The notes below the pieces were generated by a model that worked only from the letters and a program-made list of their open reading frames with translations, ran no database searches and was not told the origin of the DNA. A stretch of DNA of 64,000 nt from Symsagittifera roscoffensis (lineage: Eukaryota; Xenacoelomorpha; Acoela; Convolutidae). Location: positions 7,361,716 to 7,425,715 of the forward strand of contig NC_087067.1 of the NCBI RefSeq assembly GCF_963678635.1, given 5' to 3'. Position 1 is the first letter of the stretch; each line of letters opens with the position of its first letter. A program made the translations under genes and the position numbers. Shown here piece after piece: positions 11,896 through 22,432 of the stretch.

Positions 11896-12544
11896 TTCTT
11901 TGACATTCTTTGCTGTTTTGGGTTCCGCTGACAAATATCTAAAACGCTGTTTTGCTCAAAATTGCTCCAAAAAGAGGCAAATTTGCAAAATCCGTAACAA
12001 AACTTTTGGAATCCGCAACGGTTTACTTACGATAAGCTGTCGAGGAACAAGCAACAGTTAGTGAAATCAGCAAATCAGCATCGGGATTAGGATGGAAAAA
12101 AGAGTTTTTTCCCTTCGTTTGTTCATTGAGGGAAAATTATACGAAGCCCTTGCTAAGTTTCTAGAAATTTCTATGAAGCAATTTCATTCCAAAAACGTAA
12201 GCTTTTTGCGCTGTTTACGAGGGCTTTTCGGCAACCAGAAAAACACTCATGCGCCTTCTGAACAACGCTTTTTTTTATATCCGTCATTTTAAAATGGCGC
12301 ATTTTTGATGTTAGGAATGTGTTTATAATTTACTTGAAGAGGAGGGACGGGTTTTTTTTCGACAGTTCAAACAGAGTTTCGCCCTGATACGAGCAGTCTT
12401 GTTTATATTACTTGTGTTCGTACAAATGATGAATAATTTAGTTATTCAATCATTACGAGTCCAAATTGTGCTTTTGGGAATTTTAAAGGGATTACAAAAA
12501 AGTCAAAATCAGATTCGTCGCGGAATCCGCAACACTGCTTTTTG

Positions 12545-13013
12545 TTCCGACTTTCGATACAAAAGTAATGGAATATTTGTGCTCGGGGTGGGTTTTTTTT
12601 ATTCAGACAAATTTCGACTTTTTAAATAGCCATTTTTGGCGGAGTTTTTTTAATATTATTTGAAAGGTAATGTTGTCTTGACCTTAATTTGAAAAGATTT
12701 TTTACCTGTGATCAATTTTCGTAAAGTTACGGGGGTTTAAAGATTGCCATTTTGGCCATTTTGGGACAATTAACGCGCGATATATTTTGCCATAATTTGC
12801 CATAATTGATTTGTTACAAGGAGCGAAATTTACCCTTTTGAACTTAATATGGCGTGTGGGGCGATAATTTTTATTCAAAAAATTCAAATTTTAGAAAAAA
12901 AAATTTTCATTTTGTTTTATTTCATTAAATTTTTTTAAGGTTGTTACTGCTCAATAAACATTAAAAGGCGGTCGGAACATTCAGGGCTTCGCCCTGATAC
13001 GAGCAGTCTTGTT
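12545..13013 (+). mobile_element. Family-1 Helentron-like element with internal deletion
   Basis: Copy inside unit 2 of the tandem duplication. Both ends are intact, but the segment around the CGCGTAAGCGGAG core (after GCGCGATATATTTTGCC) is deleted. Confidence 0.8.
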
Positions 13014-13439
13014 TTCTTTGACATTCTTTGTTGTTTTGGGTTCCGCTGACAAATATCTAAAACGCTGTTTTGCTCAAAATCGCTCCAAAAAGAGGCAAAT
13101 TTGCAAAATCTGTAACAAAACTTTTGGAATCCGCAACGGTTTACTTACGATAAGCTGTGGAGGAACAAGCAACAGTCAGTAAAATCAGCAAATCAGCATC
13201 GGGTTTAGGATGGAAAAAAGAGTTTTTTCCCTTCGTTTTTTCATTGAGGGAAAGCTATACAAAGCCCTTGCTAAGTTTCTAGAAATTTCTTTGAAGCAAT
13301 TTCATTCCAAAAACATAACCAGAACAATACTCTTGCGCCTTCTGAAGAACGCTTATTTTCAATCCGTCATTTCAAAACGGCGCATTTTTAATGTTAGGAT
13401 TGTGTTTATAATTTACTTGAAGAGGAGGGACGGGTTTTT

Positions 13440-16110
13440 TTCGACGGTTCAAACCGACCCATGAGCAGATTTAGTTTTTTCTTAATGGTTTTTTTTTCTG
13501 GATGGAGAGACGGATTTTTTCTCTTTCGAAACTTTAAAAGGGCGCATGGGCGGATTTACGTTTTTCTTGAGGGGGAGGAACGGAATAACTTTTCTCTTTT
13601 TGACACTTCAAAACAGAACTTGAACGGATTTATATTTTTCCTGAGGGAAAGGGCTGATTTACTGTTTTTTTGACAATTTAAAACGGAACATGGGTGATAT
13701 TTTCTTCTTCTTGATGGTTATGGATGGATTAAGTTTTTTCTTGGATGGGAGCGACGGATTTTTTATTTCGACAGCTCAAAAGGGCGTATGAGCGAAATTA
13801 ATTTTTTTTTGAGGGGAGGGAGAGGTTTTAGATTTTGTTGGCAGACCAAAACAGCACGTGGAACGATTTACATTTTTCTTGAGGAGGAGGGACGGATTTA
13901 CATTTTTTTTCACAGTTCAAAACAGAATATAAGCGGAATTGTATTTTTCTGAAGGGGGTGGCAGAATTATATTTTTCTTTTTTAGCAGAGCAAAACAGCA
14001 CGTGGACGGATTTTCCTTTCTCTTGATGGTTAGGGACGGATTACATTTTTTCTTTTTGTTTAACAGCTCAAAACGGCACCTAAATGGACTTAATGTTTCG
14101 AGGGGAGGGACGGATTTACGGTTTTTTGTGAGATTTTACCCTTTTCTTGATGGTTAGGGATGTATGTTACCTTTTTCTTGACTGTTAGGGATGGATATAC
14201 ATTTTTCTTGAATGTTAGGTACGTATTTACATTTTTTTGACAGTTTAAATGGCATCTGAGCTGAATTCTTTTTTTTTTCGAGGGGGACGGGTTTTGTTTT
14301 CTTCCTCGAAAGTTCAAAACGGCTTAGGGGCGGAATTACAATTTTCTTAAGGGGGAAGGACGGATTTAAATTTCCTTTTTTGTGAGTTCAAAACAGCACA
14401 TGAACATATTTATGTTTTTTGTGAGGGGAAGTTCAAAACAGCACTTGAAGGGATTTACATTTTCTTTAAGGGACACGGGCGGATATACGTCTTATTTTTG
14501 ATCTGAGGGACGGATTCACTTTTTTGACTGTTCAAAATGGCACACAGGCAGATTTACTTTGCTCTTAAGGGGGAGGACGATTTTACACTTTTTCTTTTTT
14601 GGCTCTTCGAAGCGGCACATAGGCGGATTTAATTGTTTCTTGAGGCGGCGGGGACGGAATTACATTTTACTTTTTAACATTTCAGATCAGCACATGAACG
14701 GCTTAAGATTTTCTTTGAGGTAGACTGGCGAGCGTTTTTTTATCATAATCGAGGGACGGATTCACATTTTTCATTTTTAACATTGCAAGCTAGCTTATTT
14801 GCAAATTTGCTTTTTCTTGAGGGGGAGGACGGATTTACATTTTTCTTTTTTGACTGTTAAAAACGGCACATAGGCGGATTTGCACTTTTCTTGAGAGGGA
14901 GGGAAGGATTTACATTTTCCTTTCACGGTGCAAAACAGCACTCGAAGGGATATATATTTTCCTCGAGGAGGAAAAGTGGACTTACGTTCTTTTTTTAATT
15001 TGAAGGACTGCTTTAAATTTTTCTTTTTTGACAGTTCAAATTGGCCCATTTGCGGATTTACTTTTCTTGAGGTGGAGGGACGGATTTACTTTTTTCTTTT
15101 TGACTGTTCAGAGCAGCAGATGACTGGTTTTTCCTTTTTGACTGTTCAAAACGGCAAATAGGCGGATTTACTTTATTCTTGAGGGGGAGGACGGATTTAC
15201 GATTTACTTTTTTGACTGTTCACAACGGCACATAGGCGGGTTTACTTTTTCCTTGAGGTGGAGGGACGGATTTACAGTTCCAAACAGCACATGAACAGAT
15301 TTATGTTTTTCGTGGAGGTAAGGGCGGATTTATTTATTTTTTCTAATTGAGGGACAGATTTTTTTGACAGTCCAAACTGGCATTTGAACGAACTAGTTTT
15401 TTTGAGCGGGACGTGCAGAGCTAGTTTTTTTTGCAAATCAAAACGGCATATGGGGTTGATTTACATTTTTTTAAGGGGAGTGACGAATATACATTTTCTT
15501 TTTGACAGTTTAAAATAGCACTTGAAGGAACTTATTTTTTCCTTGAAGGAGACTGGCGGACTTACGCGTCCTTTTTAATTTGAGGGAGGGTTTCAAATTT
15601 TTCTCTTGACAGTTCAAATTTGCGTATTTGCCGTAGGGATAGGGACGGATTTATAATTTTTTGACCGTTCAAAACGGCAAATAGGCAGATTCACTTAATG
15701 CTAGAGGGGGATAATGGATTTCGCTCTCTTTTTTGACTGTTCAAAGGGGCACATAGGCGGACTGAATTGTTTATCGAGGCGGAGGGACGGATTTACATTT
15801 TGTTTGTTGACACTTCAGAAAAGCGCATGAGCGGATTCACATTTTCCTTGAGGTAGAATGGCGGACTTACTTTTTTAATTTGAAGGACGGCTTCACATTT
15901 TTTTGACAGTTCAAATTGGCACATTTGCGGATTTAATTTTTCTTGAGGTGGAGGGACGGATTTACTTTTTTTTTGGCTGTTCAGAACAGCACATGAACGT
16001 ATTAACGTTCTTTTTTCAGGGGATGAGCGGAATTACGTTTTATTTATACGAGGGACGGATTCACATTTTTATTTTTCATCATTTTTTTGACCATTTTTTT
16101 AGGGGGAGCT
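13440..16110. repeat. Diverged minisatellite, ~75 bp period
   Basis: About 2.7 kb of imperfect repeats. A typical unit reads GAGGGGGAGGACGGATTTAC, then a T-rich stretch with TTTTTGAC, then GTTCAAAACGGCACATAGG and CGGATTTACTTTTTCTTG. Estimated period is 70-80 bp, about 35 units, with frequent small indels. The array seems to grow out of the tail of the 1.18 kb tandem unit, whose end already contains GGAGGGACGGGTTTTTTTCGAC. Many short frames cross it; none looks coding. Confidence 0.9.
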
Positions 16111-16477
16111 GCGGATTTTCGAAAACAAATTGGTCCTTTTGTAGGGCTGTCTGTTGATGTTGATCAAGAAATTTTCTTGATTTGTTGATTAAAAACGGAA
16201 GACGTAAAAATTATCGGTTAGCTGATTAAAAACCTCTCGGTTTGTTAATTAAAATCGGATGACGTAGAAAAATAACATTAAGGAACCCTTTGGATGATGA
16301 GGAGGAGGATCGAATCCCCGAGGGAAAAGGGCCATAAGCACTGAGGGAGGAAGCAATGTTACAATGTATTCAAAACTTGGTTAATGAATTCTGAGTTTCT
16401 GAGTTTTTGAAGGACATCATTTATTAAGTTGTTCCTCTTAAATAAAATCTAGCAGTTCCTAGGTAATGTAAAATGGC
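16111..16477. other. Sequence upstream of the receptor exon, probable intron
   Basis: No open frame continues the receptor here. The block 16300-16360 (GAGGAGGAGGATCGAATCCC...) is G-rich. Given the acceptor-like signal at 16491, this is likely intron, but no upstream coding exon can be identified. Confidence 0.35.
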
Positions 16478-16491
16478 GCTCTTTTGTATAG
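16478..16491 (+). promoter_or_regulatory. Candidate 3' splice site of receptor exon
   Basis: GCTCTTTTGTATAG immediately precedes the first codon of the receptor open frame. The in-frame stop TAG lies exactly here, and no ATG exists between it and the first membrane segment, so an upstream exon probably supplies the start. Confidence 0.45.
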
Positions 16492-17484
16492 ACTGATGAT
16501 TACGAAGCGAGCGGCTCGGACGGAGAGTTTTCATGGAAACTGTTGTACCCAAAAACAGCGGAAACAATCTTTGTTCTGGAAGTAGTGAATAATATCATGT
16601 CACTAATGGGCTTTGTGGGAAATATTGCCATCATTTTGATAATTTCGAAGTGGAGAGATCTTTGCTCTGGGGCGGCCTTCATGTTCAGCTTAGCACTGGC
16701 GGATCTAGAGAGCATAGTGATCGACGGAGTCATCCATGAACTGCTCCATCTGCACGAGTTCAGCTTAGATCTCATTAATCGGCCTGTTTGCTCCCTTTTT
16801 ACTTACATATCCAAAATGACAACGGCCGCCTCATATTTGATAACCGCTCTCTTTAGCGTTGACAAATGTTTGGCTGTTATATTTCCCTTCAAATACAAAG
16901 AGTTTGGAAAACCAAAAATCTGCGTTTGGGCTACTTTTTTAGTTTATGTTTTTGTGTCACTAGTTTTTTCGCCATTTTTATTCGTAATTGATTTGGACAA
17001 AGAAAAAAGAGCATGCAGCATCTCTAATTTCGAAAAAATAAGCGCAGACACATATTTCAGAGTTGTGTTGCCGATGACAATTACTGTAAACTCAATCCTG
17101 CCACTTCTCGTTATTATATTTTGCACGATAGCAACAATAAAAATTCTTCAAGTCAATTCTAGGAAACGAGAAAATCACGCGCAAAATGGTGGAGCAAGTA
17201 CTTCAGCAAGGGACCGACTTGACACTGAAATTACACGACAAATGATAGCCGTATGTGGGCTGTTCTGCGTATTGAGTGTAGCCGCTACAATAGTCTACAA
17301 GTTAAACTATGATTCGCAAATAAAGACGGCATACGAACTAGCAGTGTTCAACTTTCTAGACAGAGTCAACTCGATGCTGACATCCATGATAAATGCGTCC
17401 AACTTCTATTTGTATTTGTTATTTGGTAAGAAATTCAGAGCTGATTTCAAGAGTTTGTTCTGCTGCAAGTGTGGGAATAACTAG
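16492..17484 (+). CDS. Rhodopsin-class GPCR, 3' terminal exon
   Basis: The open frame of 330 codons to the TAG at 17482-17484 encodes a seven-helix receptor of the plasma membrane. Seen: TM1 with the GN motif (LMGFVGNIAIILII), TM2 with LALAD, TM3 ending SVDKC in place of the family's DRY, a Cys before TM3 (RPVCSLF) that could pair with the extracellular-loop-2 Cys (KRACSI), TM5-TM6 with a basic loop, and TM7 NASNFYLYLLF in place of NPxxY, followed by a Cys-rich tail. The first in-frame ATG is inside TM1 at 16597, and the frame is open upstream to 16492. I therefore place the exon start at the splice-like site rather than at an internal codon. The ligand is unknown; it resembles peptide-receptor-like invertebrate GPCRs. 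The last 16 codons recur inverted at 948-1000. Confidence 0.85.
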   Translation, partial: TDDYEASGSDGEFSWKLLYPKTAETIFVLEVVNNIMSLMGFVGNIAIILIISKWRDLCSGAAFMFSLALADLESIVIDGVIHELLHLHEFSLDLINRPVCSLFTYISKMTTAASYLITALFSVDKCLAVIFPFKYKEFGKPKICVWATFLVYVFVSLVFSPFLFVIDLDKEKRACSISNFEKISADTYFRVVLPMTITVNSILPLLVIIFCTIATIKILQVNSRKRENHAQNGGASTSARDRLDTEITRQMIAVCGLFCVLSVAATIVYKLNYDSQIKTAYELAVFNFLDRVNSMLTSMINASNFYLYLLFGKKFRADFKSLFCCKCGNN

Positions 17485-17673
17485 TCACGCGATTTCAATT
17501 GAAGAAAAAAAATCCAAACTACTGAAAATACCAAAATCAATTGGTGCAGAATGAAAGACATTTACGAGGAAAAAGATTAACCAAACTCTAACAGTCGTCA
17601 GATCAGCTCTCATATATATTTTGATTTTTACATATAGGATTGCTAATTGAAAATTTTGTGAAGTTCCATTCAA

Positions 17674-17867
17674 GAGGGGCAGATCTAGGATTTTCTCGAG
17701 AGGGGGCGGATTTTCAAAAAAAAAATTTCGAAAATTTTGTCGACCTTTCTTTTGGCCAAAAATGGATTTCTTAAAAAGTACCAAGGGGGACCGTTTGTGT
17801 CGGCAGGGGGTCGAATACCTAAGAGAGGGGGTCCGCCCTCGCCCCCCACCCCCTAAATCCGCCCCTG
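17674..17867. mobile_element. hAT-like MITE
   Basis: A ~194 bp insertion absent from the partner arm at 1-1000. Ends are inverted: GAGGGGCAGATCTAGGATTT at the left and AAATCCGCCCCTG at the right, which reads CAGGGGCGGATTT in reverse. It is flanked by imperfect 8 bp direct repeats (CCATTCAA / CTATTAAA), where the partner has a single CTTTTAAA. The TIR start CAGGGGCGG and an 8 bp target duplication fit the hAT superfamily. It encodes no transposase. Confidence 0.75.
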
Positions 17868-18075
17868 CTATTAAACCTAATTTTTTTTTAGTTTTTTTTT
17901 GAGAAAATGTCATAACTCGTCAGCTAATTATTATGATCTCAATTTCCAATTTTTGTGTTATGCAATTCATAATATTTCAAAATATATGTTCAATTCATTT
18001 CCAATCATTTTATTTGCAGCTCCTTGGTATTTTTTTTTGGTTATACTATGAAAAAAGAAAAAAGTAAGGAGTCGC

Positions 18076-18569
18076 AACAAAACTGCTTATAGCAGGGCGA
18101 AGCCCTGATTGTTCCGATTGCCTTTCAGGGTCTATGAAGCAGTGTTTGATTGAACAATTATGCTGAATTTTTCAAAAAAAACCAAACTAAAAATATTACA
18201 AAAGTTTGAAATAACTTTGAGATTTTTTCTAAATTTTATCCCTCAAAGGTCATATAGATTTTAACGTGATAGAATTCACTCCCACTACCCTAGCGTTTTT
18301 GAAAAATAGCCTGCTTTAATCAATTTAGAATGATATCTACTCCGAATACGCGTTAATAGCGCGAAATATATCGCGCGTTAATTGTACCAAATTGGGTCTT
18401 AAACTTGTCTCAATAGTGTCCCCATATGGTTTTTTAGTTTAAGCTCAAGAAAACAAAATCTTTGAATAAAAAACAATTTTTTGTCAAATATTGCAAGTTA
18501 ACATTTTGTCTGGTGAAAAAGAAACCACACCGAGCCCAAATATTCTGTCACTTTCTTCGAAAGTCGGAA
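18076..18569 (-). mobile_element. Family-1 Helentron-like element
   Basis: Minus-strand copy with the hairpin GGGCGAAGCCC at its 3' end and GTCGGAA at its 5' end. It lies in the inverted-duplication arm and is the counterpart of the copy at 60-550. Confidence 0.8.
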
Positions 18570-18641
18570 CAATAAGCAGTTAAAAGTTAAAAAAGACTCA
18601 TAAAAAGCCAGAAAACCGAAGAGCCAGTTATTACCTGATTT

Positions 18642-20149
18642 AACTAAATGTAAGAATAAATACTTCAAGTAAGGTGATAAGCCAACAAGGCTTGCTGGGT
18701 AGTAAATTGATAAGCCAACAAGCCGAAGGGCCAAAAAACCGAAAATATGATTACCACTCCAACAAGCCGAAAACTACTATTGTTACGCAAAATAACAGCA
18801 GATTGTCACAGTAGTTGTAGTTGTTGCATACACTATACCTCAATCAAGCGTACACTATCCCTCCAATTCGATCCAAAGGGGAGAAAAGACCCTTTGTTTA
18901 AGGAAAAATTTTGAGAATAGCCTAGATTTATACAAAAACTAACAGCTTTAAGAGATAAAATTAACTATAAATAGATTAATTTAGGTCATTGACAGATTTT
19001 AAGTGCAGTCCCACATGGTCATTGTGAAAACTTGGGTCATTTGTACTTGCGTTTTGATTTAAATACATACTTTATGCATAAAAAGTTGTCAGAGTTATTA
19101 CATATGTATGTTTTTTAGGAGGACCTTTACGGTAGTTCACCTAAGGCGCAGACAGTTCGCCTGTAGGGTTATCAATCAATTGTTATGTAATTCGGATTCA
19201 ATTTCTGTTATTCTGATTTAATTTTGTTTTCAAGATATGACGGTTTGTAGATATTGCGATATTGCGGTCTATTGAATATCCGCCGGGTAGTAAATAGGTT
19301 CTAAAATTCATTTTTTCTGACCTAAATTGACAGATTCAAAACTTTGTACCATCACAAAAGCTAATTGATATCACTTGTGTTGCGTTGATTTTCGTGAATT
19401 TGAGGTTTCAGACTTTACAACTGTTTGAAAAAGAAGGTTAAAAGAGTTCAAATAAATGACCAAAATGTTTATGCATTTTTAGTTTTCTGGTCAGGCCATC
19501 CTGTTTTAAAGATGCTTTGTTGTATTTCAAAAAATGTATCTCATTTGAAGATTGAATCCAAGAATGAAAGAGTAATGCCAGTTAATCACGCTCTCAAAAA
19601 TCACGCTCTCAAAATTGTTCCAAACTGAACCAAAGCACGTTAACTTATCATCATAAGTACCTTTATACCTGAAATTGTATCACCAAAATTTTTATTTAAG
19701 TTGAATAAAAAAAAGTTTCAAAATTGTTTACGATCAAAATATTTTCTCAAAAATGAGTGTATTTCAGTTTGAATAATTCTAGCCAACTTACTTTAAGAAT
19801 TTTACGAGTACCAATCAGCCGATCTCGTCGCAAACATAGAAGAAGTTGCGCGTTTTGCTTGCACCCACTGTAATCACAGCAGAAAAATCAAAGAAACATG
19901 TCGCGATAGCTGTAAAAGGAACATATGGAAGAAACATTGCAAAAAATACGTTTGCTAGATTCTCGATTGTTTGATTCTTGTTTGCCGGATCTCCAGCCAA
20001 TTATCATTATAAAGTTTCATGAAAATTTTCTCATTAACAACTCTCCGGTCATAAGTAGAGGGCAGTCGGAAAATTCAAGTTTGTTTCCTGATATGCTCAC
20101 TGTCATCTTTTCGTGATTTTTATTAGAACAATTGAAAATGAGGAGACAC
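18642..20149. other. Intergenic sequence
   Basis: No supported gene. At 19815-19990 the minus strand has a ~58-codon frame with hydrophobic runs (VFFAMFLPYVPF) and less AT-rich composition. It could be an isolated exon of a membrane protein, but it has no ATG, no clear splice sites and no recognisable family. Confidence 0.4.
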
Positions 20150-20692
20150 TTTGGATTCGGGTGTATTTTAGTTTTTTTTTGTTTTCCACGCAAATTCAGC
20201 TACCACAAAAAATCATTGAACAGGGTTGATTGACATTTCATTAGAATAATTCATTCAGCCGTGATTCGAACGATAATAAAAATTTCGAAAGTTTTCAGTG
20301 TCGACAAAAACCGGTTGAAAAGTTTTGATTTTTGATCTAAGTTTGAGCTAATTACTAAGATAATTAGTAGCTTATTTGAGCTTATTTTAAGCCTTGAGAC
20401 TTTGAAAAGTTAGTTATACAAAAGTTTTAATTTATGTTTTAGCCTTGAATTTAGTTTTAGCCTTAAAAATATAGAAAATTTAGTTGTAATAGTTTTACTT
20501 TAGGTTACTTGAGAATACAAAATTTTCTCTCAAAAAATTTTCAAAAGTTGTTTGAAATACTGTTCAAAGCTTTTTTTTTCATTTTCCGGTCATTTCTTGT
20601 CAAATTTTTTTTCTTCCAATTGAGTTAATTTACTATGACTCTAATTGGTCGGAAAATTCTGTGCTACTTGCACAGTAACCGGCTATCCTGTT
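20150..20692 (+). mobile_element. Family-2 Helentron-like element
   Basis: Copy ending in GGTCGGAAAATT, hairpin CTGTGC-TACTT-GCACAG and TAACCGGCTATCCTGTT. The interior has the TTCCACGCAAATTCAGCTACC and CCGGTTGAAAAG blocks shared with other copies. The exact 5' end is not clear. Confidence 0.7.
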
Positions 20693-21178
20693 TTTTTTTT
20701 GCTTTTGTTTTCCACGCAAGATCAGGTACCACAAACAATGATTGGACTGGGTGCAGTTAAAAGTCGTATTTAAGTTCTTTCAGTCGTAATTCGAACGAAC
20801 TTAAATAAATTTGAAATTTTTTTCACTGTGCCGAGAAAAACCGGTTTGGATTTTTGACTTTTGGTCTATTTTTGAGCAAGTAAGGTGACCGTAAATTCTT
20901 ATAATAGCTTATTTAAATAAAGTTTTAGCTCTTTCCAAATAAAAGTAGCTTCTGGAGTTTTTGGCGCAGAGTTAGGAATCAAAAAATTGAAAATTCCAAA
21001 ACAATTTGCAAAAATATTGAAACAAAAAAATTGATTGCTTTCATATTTTTTTGATTTTCTTTTCGTTTTTCCAGTCGAAAAAAAGACACCAATTTGTAAG
21101 AAAAAATTTTGTTTAAATTTTTTTAGGACTGTGGTCGGAACATTCTGTGCTACTTGCACAGTAACCGGCTATCCTTGT
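20693..21178 (+). mobile_element. Family-2 Helentron-like element
   Basis: Directly follows the previous copy head-to-tail, with the same hairpin and 3' end (GTCGGAACATTCTGTGCTAC, ending ATCCTTGTT). The interior order of conserved blocks is the same. Confidence 0.7.
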
Positions 21179-22341
21179 TCCTTGTTTGAATACATAAAGT
21201 AAAGCACTGATTGTCAATGATTCGCTTTGCTTTTACAAATGCGATCGTTTGAGTTTTCAGCCGATTGCTAACAAGGCGAATTTTGAACAGAATTTGGCAT
21301 TTGATGCAGCTATTTTTCTGAGTTTTTTTTCAAGTCTGGGTAAAATTCTGCAGGTTATTTTATCAAAAATGAACAATTGTCAGAATTTTTTTGTTTTTGG
21401 CTAATTCTAAAATTGTGAAGAAAAGAGTTTGAACTGGTGCTGGATGTTGCAAGTCTGCGAGCGTATATATGCATATAATTATAAGGCACGAATAAAATTG
21501 ACGTTTATTCGAAGCCATATAAGAGTTAATGGAACAAAAAAATCATAATCGTTATTACAAAAAAAGTCTTTTTTGTAATTTTTGGTTTTTTTGGTTGAAA
21601 AACTCATCCTATACTACGTTTGTGTTTATTTTTCTATGAGATTAGTGTTTTTTCTTTTTTTTTCTAGCCTTCTGACAGTAAAATGATCTCAATCACTGGA
21701 AACTTCTATTTAACTCATTTTAGATCCCCAAAAAAAATTCAATTGATTTCTGAGCTTTCTTATATTTCTCTAAAAATGCTTATCGTACAATTTCATTTAT
21801 GAACCATATATGATAAATAATTTTTCGATCAAAACTTAAATCACGTTTTCGATCATTAAATTGCTCTTTGTCATTGAAATTTTTCAATCACCTCATTTGT
21901 AATTACTAAAACATGTTTTGTGAGAGGTGTTTGAGAAACGAAAAAAAATGTAAAAAAACTCTTATCAAACAATTTTCATTCATGAAAGTTATTTGATCAG
22001 CATTTTATCATCCAAATTGTTTTTAAATTATATTTTACATGACCAAAAAAACTTCAAATGAGCCAAATCGAATCAAAATGTTTATAAAGACTCTTCAAAA
22101 CAGTTTTTAATTTTGTATGATAGTTGTATAATAAGCATTTTTCCATAGACAACTTATATGAGATTGTATGATAACGGCTTTCTTTCTATGGATGTCAACC
22201 CGGGCATTGTGAAAACGACATTTGTTTTTGCATTTTTGTCGAAATGCATAGTTTATGCAAAATAAAATTTTAAAACTAACAGATGCTTCTGGAGGACATT
22301 TTACGGTAAGGCATAAAAAATTGACGTTAATTTGACGCGAA
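21179..22341. other. AT-rich intergenic sequence with one dispersed repeat
   Basis: No gene is seen. The stretch 21530-21630 resembles 23400-23510 (ATGGAACAAAA, TATAATCGTT, ACAAAAAA, CTTGTTTGT-like, AAAAACTCATCCT), a third dispersed repeat. Confidence 0.45.
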
Positions 22342-22432
22342 GTACGAGTAAATGGCCGAGCGGTATAAGCTAAGCTAGATGTACTACAAAAAGACTGTCT
22401 CAGTGCGTGGTTTCGAACCCCCAAACTCTGAC
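22342..22432 (+). pseudogene. tRNA-Leu-like pseudogene or tRNA-derived SINE head
   Basis: An A-box-like ATGGCCGAGCGGTATAAG and, 60 bases later, a B-box-like GTGGTTTCGAACCCC have the spacing of a tRNA with a long variable arm. The 5' GTACGAG and 3' CTCTGAC pair at only five of seven acceptor positions. The T stem is also poor, so a functional tRNA is unlikely. It could be the internal promoter of a SINE; I did not find a second copy in this window. Confidence 0.45.

Larger units (their letters stand above)
11223..13450 (+). repeat. ~1.18 kb tandem duplication containing family-1 copies
   Basis: Unit 1 (11223-12400) and unit 2 (12401-13450) share the same order: a spacer starting TATATTACTTGTGTTCG, a family-1 element, then a tail with GACATTCTTTG and GGATGGAAAAAAGAG. 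Unit 2 has lost part of the element core. Each tail is open for 60-85 codons with an MEKRVFSLR start, but the frames diverge and end in the minisatellite, so I do not call them genes. Confidence 0.8.
17432..18641 (+). repeat. Arm of large inverted duplication (partner 1-1000)
   Basis: Reverse-complement match to 1-1000, covering the receptor 3' end, its downstream flank and a Helentron-like copy. It is about 210 bp longer than its partner, nearly all explained by the MITE at 17674-17867. Confidence 0.9.

Noticed and set aside
12092-13464. Two related plus-strand ORFs starting MEKRVFSLR
   Set aside because: They are duplicate because the 1.18 kb unit is duplicated. They diverge in frame at the C-terminus and run into minisatellite sequence.
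13440-16110. Possible CRISPR-like array of regularly spaced repeats
   Set aside because: Units adjoin without unique spacers, vary in sequence and length, and lie in eukaryotic DNA; it is a minisatellite.
17485-17913. 142-codon minus-strand ORF downstream of the receptor
   Set aside because: It spans the MITE and its flank and is absent from the partner arm, so it exists only because of the insertion.
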